Positions 25,463 to 36,500 of a stretch of DNA of 64,000 nt are shown in pieces. The translations under genes and the position numbers were made by a program. The notes beneath the pieces were generated by a model, which was not told the origin of the DNA, did no database searches, and was given only the letters and a program-made list of their open reading frames with translations. Each line of letters opens with the position of its first letter. Position 1 is the first letter of the stretch. The DNA comes from M3007 sp031425155 (GTDB lineage: Bacteria; Bacteroidota; Bacteroidia; Chitinophagales; Saprospiraceae), in NCBI GenBank assembly GCA_031425155.1, contig JANPIV010000003.1, positions 16,295 to 80,294 on the forward strand, given 5' to 3'.

Positions 25463-25849
25463 ATGAACTTACTGACTGCACAATATAATTTTCAACCTAT
25501 TCCTGCAATGGACCATGAACGTACACTCCTGATCGTAGATGATGAGGTGGATGTTTGCAGACTACTACGTCGGGCTCTGCTCAAGCACTTTCAAAAGGTG
25601 GAGTGTGCACATAACCTGAATGATGGTTATGCTATGGCCGCTACTTTCCAGCCGGATGTCATCTTACTGGATAATAATCTGCCCGACGGATATGGACTCG
25701 AACATATTGCCGACTTCAAAATTACGGGCAAATCCACCCGTATCGTAATGATTAGTGCCATGGATATTCGTCAGGAAGCGATGGCTGCCGGCGCAGATGA
25801 ATTCATGGGTAAGCCGGTAGATGTGCAGGCATTAAAAGCAATTGCCTGA
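25463..25849 (+). CDS. Single-domain response regulator (CheY-like)
   Basis: 128-residue receiver domain without an output domain. Phosphorylation-site features are acidic pair DD in LLIVDDEVDVC (about 26-27), phospho-acceptor Asp about 70 in VILLDNNLPDGYGLEH, Ser in RIVMISAMD and Lys in FMGKPVD. A second start at 25508 (MDHERTLLIV) would trim a 15-residue leader. No histidine kinase is nearby. The SDR gene converges on it. It could feed a hybrid phosphorelay or act by protein-protein contact. Confidence 0.88.
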   Translation: MNLLTAQYNFQPIPAMDHERTLLIVDDEVDVCRLLRRALLKHFQKVECAHNLNDGYAMAATFQPDVILLDNNLPDGYGLEHIADFKITGKSTRIVMISAMDIRQEAMAAGADEFMGKPVDVQALKAIA

Positions 25850-25929
25850 TTAGATTTGATTAGTTATAGTAAATGCAAACTTCTACCCGATAACTAATTG
25901 ACTTATAACCAGTAACTACCTCTTTATAT

Positions 25930-26715
25930 TTACAGACTCTTCGTCCGTCCGCCATCCACTGGCAGATTTATGCCACTGATATAACCCGCTGCGGGACTGG
26001 CCAGAAAGGCCACGGCGGCGGCTACTTCCGCAGGCTCCGCAAAACGACGGAGCGGCACCTGGCTTTTGAACTGCTCTTCCACCATTTCGGCAGATTGGTT
26101 GCTGGCCGCAGCGCGTTTTTCCACGATTTCTTTTAGTCGCCCGGTACGGGTGTAGCCCGGCAGCACATTATTCACCGTAATGCCAAATCGGCCCACTTCA
26201 TTGGCCCAGGTCTTGGCCCAGCCCGCCACCGCCCAGCGCGTAGTATTGGACACGCCCAGGTTGTCCAGCGGCTCTTTCACCGAAGTACTGATGATATTAA
26301 TGATGCGTCCGTAGCCAGCCGTCTGCATACCCGGCAGCACCGTTTGGGCCAGCAATTGATTGCAAATCAAATGATTATGGTAGGTGGCCAAAAAGGCTTC
26401 GGGCGTGGCTTCCGTTATGGGCCCACCGGGCGGTCCGCCGGTATTATTCACCAAAATATGGATCACGCGCTGCGCACACAGTGCTTTCACCTGCTGCACC
26501 AACTGATCGGACTGCGAAAAATCCACTACGAGGTAACCGTGCTGCTGGCCTTGCGTCGTATCGAGATCAGGCAGGGCGGCTTGCAGCGCACTTTCGGTGC
26601 GGGCCAGCAGGGTGACGTTGGCTCCCAATGCCGCCAGTTCGACCGCAACGGCCCGCCCGATGCCTGCGCTGCCGCCGCCCACGAGGGCATTTTTGCCTTG
26701 AAGAGATATTTCCAT
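25930..26715 (-). CDS. SDR-family oxidoreductase lacking the canonical Tyr-Lys pair
   Basis: 261-residue Rossmann-fold short-chain dehydrogenase. The cofactor site GGGSAGIGRAVAVELAALG and the structural HILVNNTGGPPGGP are typical, and the C-terminal GYISGINLPVDGG is intact. At the catalytic helix the usual YxxSK is replaced by SNTTRWAVAGWAKTWANEV. This fits the known BKR_like_SDR_like subgroup (FabG-like proteins with an imperfect tetrad), so function as a standard 3-ketoacyl reductase is doubtful. It is divergent from the DGPF/sigma factor pair and probably unrelated to it. Confidence 0.87.
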   Translation of the reverse strand: MEISLQGKNALVGGGSAGIGRAVAVELAALGANVTLLARTESALQAALPDLDTTQGQQHGYLVVDFSQSDQLVQQVKALCAQRVIHILVNNTGGPPGGPITEATPEAFLATYHNHLICNQLLAQTVLPGMQTAGYGRIINIISTSVKEPLDNLGVSNTTRWAVAGWAKTWANEVGRFGITVNNVLPGYTRTGRLKEIVEKRAAASNQSAEMVEEQFKSQVPLRRFAEPAEVAAAVAFLASPAAGYISGINLPVDGGRTKSL

Positions 26716-26858
26716 GCGGTAAAGTTGCGGCGGTATTTGACAAATATTTTATTTTCCTGAAAAAAGTTAGCAGGGCTTGTCCGGTTTCAAAATTCTCATT
26801 CGTCTTGTATTTGAATTTTAACCAACCACCTTTTTTCAATTTTTAAAATCAACCTATT

Positions 26859-27212
26859 ATGGACAAGTACATGCTTCTTTTTCGCGGCGGCGTTCCTTCC
26901 GAAGAAACCTTCCAAAACCTTTCGCCCGAAGACATGCAGGCTGAAATCCAAAAATGGAATTCCTGGATTGGCGGCATCGCGGCGCAGGGCAAACTCGTGA
27001 GCAGCGAAGGGCTTTTTCCGACCGGCAAAGTCGTCAATGGCTCCCAACACCTCATCACGGACGGCCCTTTTGTGGAAAGCAAAGAAATAGTCGGCGGCTA
27101 CCTGATGATGCACGCGGAGAACTTCGAAGAGGCAATTGAAGCGGCTAAAGGGTGCCCGGTGTTTGAGCAGGAAGGACGCGTGGAAGTGCGCCAGGTGCAG
27201 AATTTTAACTGA
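26859..27212 (+). CDS. YCII-related (DGPF) protein
   Basis: 117-residue small alpha/beta protein of the YCII/DGPF group: MDKYMLLFRGG at the start, LVSSEGLFPTGKVV, the eponymous TDGPFVESKEIVGGYLMM, and RVEVRQVQ near the end. The enzymatic role of the group is not established. It ends 11 bases before the sigma factor gene, and this pairing is the hallmark of ECF42 modules, where the sigma factor controls the adjacent DGPF gene. Confidence 0.9.
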   Translation: MDKYMLLFRGGVPSEETFQNLSPEDMQAEIQKWNSWIGGIAAQGKLVSSEGLFPTGKVVNGSQHLITDGPFVESKEIVGGYLMMHAENFEEAIEAAKGCPVFEQEGRVEVRQVQNFN

Positions 27213-27223
27213 CCTTTGCGGGC

Positions 27224-28492
27224 ATGACCCGTTCCGACGACGATCCGCAACAATTGGTGGACCATCTTTTTCGCCGCGAGGCGGGAAAGATGGTCGCCGT
27301 ATTGACCAAACTATTTGGTTTTCCGCAGGTAGAAACCGCACAGGACATTGTGCAGGAAACGCTGCTGGCGGCCCTGAGTGCCTGGCGATTGAGCGGCCCG
27401 CCTGCCAACCCCCGCGCCTGGCTGTATCGCACGGCCAAAAATCGCGCCTTCGATCAGCTGCGCCGACACCGCATTTGGCAGGAGAAGATCGCGCCCAACA
27501 TCGCCCAGGCCTTAGAAAACGAAAACAGTACGCAACAGCAGCTCGATGAGCTGTTTCTGGAAGCAGAAATAGAAGACAGCCAATTGCAGATGCTTTTCGC
27601 CTGCTGTCATCCTGCGCTGGCTCCCGAAGGCCAGATCGCGCTGATCCTCAAAACCTTATGTGGCCTGAGTGTAGCCGAAATCGCTGCTGCCTTCCTGACC
27701 GGCAAGGATACCATCGAAAAAAGGCTCTACCGCACCCGCGAAAAAATCCGCCACGAACATATTGCCCTGGAAGTGCCGCTGGGTACCGATTTGCCGCCCC
27801 GCCTGGATGGAGTGCTGAAGGCCATCTATCTGCTTTTCAGCGAGGGCTATTATTCTACTTCCAACGACGAAATGATCCGGCGCGACCTCTGCAAGGAGGC
27901 CCTGCGTCTGGCCGATCTGCTGGCCTCCCACCCGGTGGTTGGGCTGCCGAAAACCCAGGCCCTGCTGTCGCTGCTCTGTTTTCAGGCTTCGCGTTTTGCG
28001 GCCCGGCTCGATGCGGATGGGCAAATTGTGCTGTTGGAAAATCAGGATCGCCGCCAGTGGGACCAGGCGCTGATTGCACGGGGTTTTGCGCATCTTACCC
28101 GTAGTGCGGCGGGCGGCGAAGTGAGTGAATATCATTTGGAAGCGGCCATTGCTTCTTACCATGCCCAGGCGGAAAGCCTGGAAAAAACCAATTGGCAGGC
28201 AATATTTTACCTGTATCAATTGCTCTGGCAACACCGCCCGACGCCCATTGTGGCTCTCAATCGCGCCATTGCACTGGGTTACGCCAATGGCGCGCAAGCA
28301 GGACTGGATGCTTTACTGGCTATCGAAATGCTGCCAGACCATCACCTTTATCATGCGGCGCTGGGCGATTTTTATCGAAAAAAAGGAGACCTGGAAAAAA
28401 CGCGCCAGGCTTACGGCACGGCGCTGCAATTAGCCAATTTGCCGCGCGAAAAGCAGGTATTGGCGGAAAAAATTGCAAAATTATCGGTTTAG
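27224..28492 (+). CDS. ECF42-type RNA polymerase sigma factor with long C-terminal extension
   Basis: 422 residues. The sigma-70 region 2 is at about 10-80 (AQDIVQETLLAALSAWRL, ARAWLYRTAKNRAFDQLRRHR), region 4 at about 115-175 (LCGLSVAEIAAAFLTGKDTIEKRLYRTREKI), and a large helical extension follows (LFSEGYYSTSNDEMIRRDLCKEALRLADLL onward, in segments). It ends with TPR-like helices (HHLYHAALGDFYRKKGDLEKTRQAYGTAL). Extended ECFs of this form beside a DGPF gene are the ECF42 class, which lack an anti-sigma factor; the extension is thought to do the sensing. No anti-sigma gene is seen here, consistent with that. Confidence 0.92.
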   Translation: MTRSDDDPQQLVDHLFRREAGKMVAVLTKLFGFPQVETAQDIVQETLLAALSAWRLSGPPANPRAWLYRTAKNRAFDQLRRHRIWQEKIAPNIAQALENENSTQQQLDELFLEAEIEDSQLQMLFACCHPALAPEGQIALILKTLCGLSVAEIAAAFLTGKDTIEKRLYRTREKIRHEHIALEVPLGTDLPPRLDGVLKAIYLLFSEGYYSTSNDEMIRRDLCKEALRLADLLASHPVVGLPKTQALLSLLCFQASRFAARLDADGQIVLLENQDRRQWDQALIARGFAHLTRSAAGGEVSEYHLEAAIASYHAQAESLEKTNWQAIFYLYQLLWQHRPTPIVALNRAIALGYANGAQAGLDALLAIEMLPDHHLYHAALGDFYRKKGDLEKTRQAYGTALQLANLPREKQVLAEKIAKLSV

Positions 28493-28520
28493 CAATGAGT
28501 GAGAAATAACTTCCCATTTT

Positions 28521-28627
28521 CCTACCTTTTGATGTCATTTCGACGGCAGGAGAAATCTGGTAGCGGGGTATTGATAATCAACACCTTAGCGGATTCCTCC
28601 TTGCGTCGGAATGACAACTCAGGTAGG
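28521..28627. repeat. Palindromic element (GTCATTTCGACG type)
   Basis: CCTACCT plus GTCATTTCGACGGCAGGAGA at the left matches the inverted GGATTCCTCCTTGCGTCGGA plus ATGAC and AGGTAGG at the right with a few differences. A central GGTATTGATAATCAACACC hairpin separates the arms. It is of the widely dispersed GTCATTNCGACG...GAGAAATC class seen in Bacteroidota and sits between the sigma factor and radical SAM genes. Confidence 0.75.
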
Positions 28628-28737
28628 TTGTTTCTACCACCTTATCTTTTGCACGTTCCTTGACGGGTGGATAAACAGATAATTTGGGACAGTATTTAAA
28701 ATATTTTGTTTTAAATTTGCCTGACTTTATCTTATTT

Positions 28738-29835
28738 GTGCTCATCCAGCCTCTATCCGTTTTGCAACAAAATACGCCATTTCAGCATGGGCGCGGTGCC
28801 CAGATCAATCCGACTTCCAAATATGAGCAGGTGGTACGCGACGAACAGCCTATTGACTGGACTTTGCCGACCGAAGCGTGGGAAGAGACGGCCTTGAAAA
28901 CGGAATACCTGGAAACGCATCCCAAAACCATTCTCAATAAAGTCCTCAGCGAAGATATTCCGGCAGAATGGAGCCTGAATCCCTATCAGGGTTGCGAACA
29001 CGGCTGCATTTATTGTTATGCGCGCAACACCCATCCGTATTGGGGCTATAGTGCCGGGCTGGATTTTGAGCAAAAAATCCTGATCAAGCGGAATGCCGCC
29101 ACGTTGCTGGAACAGGAACTTAAAAAGAAAAACTGGAAGGCCTCGCCGGTGATGTTTGCGGGCAACACCGACGTCTATCAACCGGCGGAACGGAAATTCG
29201 AACTGACGCGCCAATGCCTTGAGGTATTCTGGAAATACCGGCATCCCGTCAGCCTGATCACTAAAAACAGCCTTATTCTGCGCGATCTCGATCTGCTCAA
29301 ATCCCTGGCGGCGGAGCGGCTGGTGCATGTGGCCATCAGTATCACCACATTGGAAGAAGAACTGCGCCAGTTTCTGGAGCCGCGCACCGCTTCGGTGAAG
29401 CAGCGTCTGCGCACGGTGGAGACGCTCACGCAGGCGGGCATCCCGGTGTTTGTGATGATGGCCCCGATCATTCCGGGACTGAACGACCACGAAATATTTG
29501 CCCTGGTCAAGGCCGCTGCCGATGCTGGTGCATTGGGCGTGGGCCACACTATGGTCCGGCTAAACGGAGATGTGGGACTCATCTTTGAGGATTGGCTGCG
29601 CAAAGCCATGCCCGACCGCGCTGAGAAGGTGCTGCATAAAATCCGTGACACGCACGGGGGCAACCTGCACGATCACCGGCCCGGTATGCGGATGCGGGGA
29701 GAAGGCAAAATCGCTGAAATCATCCATGCCCAGCTGCGGCTGGCCAAACGCAAATACCTGGAAGGCCGCCAGATGCCCGCCTATAATCTGGATTTGCATG
29801 AGCAACATAAGTCGCCACAACTGCGGCTGTTTTAG
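28738..29835 (+). CDS. Radical SAM protein, PA0069 family
   Basis: About 365 residues. The [4Fe-4S] motif is CEHGCIYCYARNTHPYWGY, and the GRGAQINPTSKYE start region with LSEDIPAEWSLNPYQG is typical of the PA0069/SplB-like group. The core continues with GNTDVYQPAERKFELTRQCLE, LITKNSLILRDLDLL and GVGHTMVRLNGDVG. The substrate and reaction are unknown; relatives include spore photoproduct lyase-like proteins. No ATG precedes the conserved start; GTG at 28738 or TTG at 28684 are the options and I prefer GTG. No partner gene is adjacent. Confidence 0.85.
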   Translation: MLIQPLSVLQQNTPFQHGRGAQINPTSKYEQVVRDEQPIDWTLPTEAWEETALKTEYLETHPKTILNKVLSEDIPAEWSLNPYQGCEHGCIYCYARNTHPYWGYSAGLDFEQKILIKRNAATLLEQELKKKNWKASPVMFAGNTDVYQPAERKFELTRQCLEVFWKYRHPVSLITKNSLILRDLDLLKSLAAERLVHVAISITTLEEELRQFLEPRTASVKQRLRTVETLTQAGIPVFVMMAPIIPGLNDHEIFALVKAAADAGALGVGHTMVRLNGDVGLIFEDWLRKAMPDRAEKVLHKIRDTHGGNLHDHRPGMRMRGEGKIAEIIHAQLRLAKRKYLEGRQMPAYNLDLHEQHKSPQLRLF

Positions 29836-30596
29836 GATAAGCAGAGCGGCATTTTCCTGGTTGGCCGGTAAAAACCGGGGCTCTGCGTCTGAATATTAAA
29901 TGAGCCAAGTGACAGGTACGTGACAATTAGGCCCGAAATTTGTTATATTTAAATAACAATCAGATTTGGACGAATACTCTTTTCAGGGCTTAATCGTGTT
30001 TTTTTGCTTTTTGTTAACATAAAAAATTGATTAACAATAAGTTAAAAATTTTTGACTGAAAAACACGAGTAATTTGCCTGCCCTGAAAAGTGTAGATTGG
30101 AGTGTTTGATTTGGCTTTATGGCTACCGAAAACATGGTAGATGTCCGTCACCTTGCAAATTTTATACCCTTGCGCAGCTAACAAAAGCAAATAGTTTCGC
30201 CTACTTTTACGCCCATTATTTTAATCCCCGGTTTTTTTTCTAATGACTCACCGCCGCGTCTCTAATCCCTAATGCTTACACGCCCCTGTCTCGCAGGGCC
30301 TTGCACCGATTGTTATTAATCTATTTTAAGCATTATTCTGCTGGCCAGGCGGGCGTATGTGCCTGTCGCAGACGGGGGATTCTTTTTCTGCTCCTTTTTG
30401 ATACTCATAAGTGATAACATAATAAAGGCAGGGCAATATATGCTTTGACCTTTTTGCAGTCTTTCTCTGCATCTTCCTCGGGAAGAGCAGCCGAATGCTG
30501 CAAAGACAGGAATTTGCTTTTCTTTTATTCATTGCCAGTCGTACTTTTTTTTTAATCCACCCTCCACGTTCTATTAACCGTTTAAATAATTTCTTC
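29836..30596. other. Long intergenic region before the giant surface protein
   Basis: About 760 bases, AT-rich around 29930-30070 (TTGTTATATTTAAATAACAA, AACAATAAGTTAAAAA). No coding signal, repeat or structured RNA was recognised. It probably holds the promoter of the giant protein; no exact TAnnTTTG near the start stands out. Confidence 0.5.
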
Positions 30597-33500
30597 ATGA
30601 AAATTTTTACCCACTACCCCGTGGCGGCTCCGCAGAGCCTCTTCGTCAGTGCCAGTCTGCACCGGCCCCATTACCTGACCGGGCAGCCGGTTCTTTTCCT
30701 GCTTACCTTGCTCTCCGGCCTCTTGTTGCTGAGCGTTGGGACCCATGCGCAGCCTTTTAACCTGAACACAGTGAACCACCCGTTGATTACTGCCAACACT
30801 GGTGGCCGTTCTGCGCCGGTATTTGTGGATATTGATAATGACGGCGATAAGGACTGCTTTGTAGGCTCGACAGATGGTACCATTTGGTTTTATAAAAACC
30901 TGGGCACTGCAACTGCGCCGATGTTTGTCCTGCAATCCAATGGTGCTAACCCCATGAATGGGCAGGATGTGGGTAACTACTCGAAACCAGCCTTTGTGGA
31001 TATTGATGCGGATGGTGACTTTGATTGCTTCTCCGGTGCTGGCGACGGTACGATTTATTTCTTTCTGAACGAGGGCAGTGCTTCAGCCCCGCTGTTCAGT
31101 GCGCTGACCGATCCAATTACGGCAAATGGTACGATTGACGGTAACCCTTTTTTCGACGTTAGTGCAGGCGTTAATTCTGCTCCGGCATTTATTGATATTG
31201 ATAATGACGGCGACTACGACTGCTTCATAGGACGGGGCAGCACCAGCAATTCCATCTTGTATTACCGGAATGACGGAGATAATATGGTACCGTTTTACGT
31301 ATCGGTACTCTTGCAAAATCCATTGTTCAATCAAAGTATCAGCAATGCGACCCCCACTTTTGTGGACATTGATTCTGATGGTGACCTGGATTGCTTTGTT
31401 GGCCGTGCCGATGGCCGGTTTTTGTATTATATGAATAATGGGGGCATTCCGAACACTTTTGCGCCATTTACCAGCCCTCTCGATGTAGGTACGCCTAATC
31501 CAAAGGATATTAGCAGCAGCAATACCGACTATTCTGTACCCACTTTTGTGGATATTGATGGTGATGGTGATCTGGATGCTTTTTCTGGCCGTTCCACCGG
31601 TGCTCTGGTGTTTTATAAAAATGAATCCTGCCTGAACGCGCCGCAAATCACTGCTTGCCCGAACATGACGGTTTCGCTTACTGCGGGCTCCGCTTCTACC
31701 GCCAATGCCGGTATTGTAGCCAATAATAATGGATGCGCGGGTAGTTTGAATACTACTTACTCCATTGCTACGGTGGGTTGCTCCAATTATCCTTCGGCGC
31801 AAGTAACGGCCACAGTGACCAATACGACGAACTTTCGTAGTACTACCTGTACTTATACGGTGTCTGTTACAGACAATGTAGCGCCGGTAAATGGCTACGC
31901 GGGTGCTCCGGCATGTAGTGCCACTCCTTATTATGTTGATCTTGGCCCGAATGGCACTGCCTTTATGGGCACTATTGATCCGGCTACCGTAATCAAGACT
32001 TTTACGGACAATTCCGGCTGCACACCAATTTATACTATATCTGCGCAGCCACCGGCAGTATTTTCTTTCAACTGCAACAACATTGTGACCTCGCCTGCTT
32101 ACACGCTTACGCTGCGGGCTACCGATGGTGCCGGTAATTTCACTTCCTGTACCCAAAATATTCAGGTGCGGGATAATACGCCGCCAGTGGCTCCGGTGCA
32201 AAACCTGACCAACTTTCCTACTATTCCCCTGACTACCTGTAGTAATGCCCCCGTCTCCTATACGGTGCCTACTCCGGCAATGGGCCTGGATAATTGTCTG
32301 GGAGCCATCACTCCCCTGGCTACCCCAGCTATGCCCGCCAGTTTTCCGGTCGGTACGACCACGGTCACTTGGACGTATTGGGATACTTACGGTAATAACA
32401 CCACCCGTACTCAGTTGGTGACTGTAACCAATTCGGTAACCCCTTCCATGACCAGCACCTGCCCGCCTTCTGTAACGGTGAATTCCTCGGCAGGCTCCGA
32501 CAACGTGAGTGGTGATTGCCAGGCAGCTGTTACCTGGACACCGCCAGTAGCGACTGATTGTGATGGTGATTACAACCCGGGTCTGGGTATTGGCAGCATC
32601 ATCGGTAGTCATACACCAGGTGCTTTTTTCCCGGTTGGTCCGCCCACTACGGTGGTGTATTATGCCACTGACGCAGCAGGCCATATTGGTATTTGCACGT
32701 TCAATGTGACGGTGGTGGACAATGAAATTCCCACGATCACCAATCCACCAGCGTTAGCAGGAGGATTTAATGAAGCAATAGCGGCACAAGCCCAGGGCGT
32801 ATGCGGTCGGATAGTCACCTGGACGACTCCTACGCTGCCAGCCAATAGCGTGATTTCGGATAACTGTTCTTTGGCTTCCGCTTTGGTTTACCGGGTAGAA
32901 GTTCGCCGTTCGCCATTTGGAGTAGCGGACATCGTCAATTATCAATCCGGTGGCTTGTTTGCTTTTGGTTCTTACCAATTGTTTTATTTTGTTCGCGATA
33001 ACAGCAATAACAGCTTGCTGCTGAAACAATCGGCCACCATAGTCGTAAGCGACGGGCAGTTTCCTTCTATCGTTTGCCCAAGCAACCAGCAACTCAACAC
33101 CGAACAGGGAGTGTGTACTGCTGATCTGCAGCTGCCCAGCACGGTCGTTCAGATGAGCGACAACTGCGGTGCCCCTACTTTGACGGGACCATTCACCGAT
33201 GCCGGGCTTAGCGTCCCTGCTACGCTGGTATCAGGGTCTAAGTACCGTTTTTCCGGTATGTCCACCGTCTATTTTAAAGCGACTGACTCGAATGCCCTGA
33301 CGGCTTCGTGCAGTTTCACCGTGACTGTGACCGACAATCAGGTTCCTGTTTTGTCAGCCGGTTGCCCACCCTCTGCTACTCCCGTTCAGTTGAATGCCGG
33401 AGCGAGCTGCACCGCTTCTTATACATTGCCGGTAATAACCGCTACGGACAACTGTACTTCTCCAATCACGCCGGTGATCCGGGTAGATAATGTGGTGGTA

Positions 33501-36500
33501 GCAGGTCCGTCCGTTACCTTGTCGGAAGGCAGCCATACCGTTAGCTTCACGGCTACCGACGCCAGACCGAATTCGACCGCTTGTTCTTACACCGTAGAAG
33601 TCAGAAATACTGTTGCGCCCACTTTTGCTAACTGTCCGGGTGGCATAGGGGCTACTATGAACGTCAATGTTTCGCCTACTAACACTTGTGTTCATACCCT
33701 GACTGGCTCCTCCTTTACTGGTCTCACGCAGCTGAACTTGTCGGGTGGTGGTGCAGGTTGCGATCTGGGTATTATGTCCTTTGCCCGGCTGACCAGTGGA
33801 GGTCCGGTAAGTCTGCCGCTTGGTACAGGTTTGCCACTTGGTATGAATGTACTGCGCGCCACCGTCAGTGACTTTTCGGGCAATACAGCCTCCTGCCAGT
33901 TCTCGGTAATGGTGCAGGACTTACAGGCACCAGTTGCCAAGATTTGTCCGCCTGCGAATAATCAGACTATTTTCACTGCTGCTAACAGCTGTACGGCTAC
34001 GCCACAGATTGCTGTACCAACTATTGAGGATAATTGCAGTCTGCAAAGCACCACTGCAACAGTAGCCAACAGCAATGTCAATAGCGGCAACCCGTTGCCA
34101 TTCACCTTGAATACACCATTACAGAAAGGAACGAACATCATTACCTACAATGGCGTGGATGCCAGTGGCAACGTAGGCGGTTTTTGCACGTTCACGGTAA
34201 CTGTGACGGACAATGTGAAGCCAACTTTCACAGCCGCCAGCTGTACTCCGGTTACGGTGAATACCAATGGCCCTACCTGCAACCCGGTAGCGACCTGGAA
34301 CACCCCCTCTGCAACGGATAACTGTTCCGGTGTCCCGGCCATCACCCAAACGCTGGGTGCTGCTTCCGGCAGCACTTTTGCTCTTTCCGGTTCTCCTTAC
34401 ACGATTCGTTATCAGGCGCAGGATGCCAGCGGTAATACCGAGACCTGCCAGTTTTTAGTAACAATAGTGGATAATACCGGCCCGGCTTTCACCACCTGTC
34501 CGACCAGCCCGGCACCGTTTAATATCGTCACTGGCTGCGTAGCCAGTTATACCTGGGCAGATCCCACCGGAGTGACCGATTGCACGACTTCTCCGGCACA
34601 ACCAAGTTTCACGGGTCCGGTACTTACGCCCACGGCTTCGGTAACGGGTAATGCTTCGGCGCGTACTGCCAGTTTCTTTGTCGGTACTACGGTAGTAAGA
34701 TATACCGCTACCGATGCTTTGGGCAATACCAGTGTCTGCTCCTTTTCGGTAGTGGTCAATAACAATTCCACACCTGTGTTTACAAATTGCCCGGTCAGCC
34801 CTTTGGCTACTGTATCTGTTCCTGCCGGGGCCAACTGTAGCGCAGTACTCACTGCTGCCCTGCTGAATGATCCGCTTTATCGCCCTGCGGCTACCTCGGA
34901 ATGCAGTGATCCGGTGGTGACTTACACTTCGTCTTATACCGACTCGCCCAATCCGTCCACTCCCCAGGCGCTGCCTTATACGCAAAGTGTCAGTACGGCA
35001 TTGGCACAACAGCTGCGAGTGACCTGGACGGCAACGAAAGGTAACCAAACCGCTACTTGTACCAAACGGATTGTCATAGTTGATCAAACCGCCCCGGTAC
35101 TTACCTGTAGCCCTTATACTGTAGTGGTGGATGTTCCGGGGAATAACTTTATTTCTTCTTCCTCTCCGAACTTCAATCCGCGTACTACCATCACGGTATC
35201 GGATAACTGCGCCAGCCTGACAGCTTCTAATGTAAATGCTACACCAACGCTGCTGGCTCAATATCCGGTTGGAAACTCAGTCATCAACTGGGTAGTCAGC
35301 GATGGCACTAATAATTCTACCTGTTCGCAGCAAATTACGGTACAATCGACTGCCTGCACTGCCACTACTGCCACTATGGCTGGTTGTACGGCTGCTGTAG
35401 CAACGTTTCAGGACGCACAGGGTTGCCCTGCTTCCATTTCGGTAACGCCTGCTATGGTTGGCTTGTCTGCTACCGACAACTGTGGCAATGCAGTTACGGT
35501 TATTCCTACAGTTTCTACCCTCAGTGCGACGGGTACTGCGCAAACTGTTACATTCACGGCTACCGTAGGTGCGAGTGTAGCCACTTGCGTCAAATCTATT
35601 ATTGTGACCCCATTTGCTGAAATATGCGGTAATGGCATAGACGATGACTGCAACCCGGCTACTTCCGATGTGTGCCCGGTTAACCCGGCACCAACCTTTG
35701 TCGGTTGTCCGCTCAATAGCGTGTTGACGGTGAATGCGGCCAACTGTTCGGCTACTGGTACGTTCACCGCACCTGCTACTGTTCCGGCAGGCCTGACGGT
35801 GACAACTACGGGTGCTACCTCTCCTTACCAGAACGGTGCAGTGATTACCTACACCGCCTCTAACGGGAATGGTACAGCCACTTGTACCAGAACGATAACT
35901 GTGAATCCGGCCGCCGCAGAAGTATGCGGTAATGGTATTGACGATGATTGTGACGGACTTACAGATGCAGCTGATCCTGATTGCGGTGCTATCCCCGGCA
36001 ATTGTGCAGTAGTACGCCGCCTCGCCAGCGATGGCCTGGCCAATGACTACTTTGGTAGCAGTGTGGACATAGATGGTGATATTGCCGTAGTGGGTGCTCA
36101 CTACGACGATAATCCGGGGATGAATAGCGGTGGGGTGTATGTGCTGGCACGTGGGGTGAACAACACTTGGCTCCAGGTAGCAAAAATCAGCCCTACTGAT
36201 GGTACTTCCAGTGCTGGTGACTGGTTTGGTCGCAGCGTGGCTATTGATGGTGATTATATTGTGGTCGGTGCTCCACAGGAAGCAGGTTCCGGTGGCATAT
36301 ACGTGTTCCGCAAGGGCGCAACGGCGGCTACCTGGACCCAAGTAGCGCGCTTTGTGGATGCAACTGGAGTGACTGGTGACCAGTTGGGTTATGCAGTGGA
36401 CATCAGTGAGAACTACATTATTGCCGGTGCACCAAATGACGAACCAGTGGGTGCTCTTGCCAACAGCAATAATGGTTCGGTCTCTATTTACCAGCGTAAT

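Noticed and set aside
31083..32684. 533-codon open frame on the minus strand inside the giant surface protein gene
   Set aside because: It is antisense to repetitive Thr/Ser/Gly-rich coding sequence, has Arg/Ile/Ser-rich nonsense composition and no family pattern; the plus-strand frame is clearly the gene.
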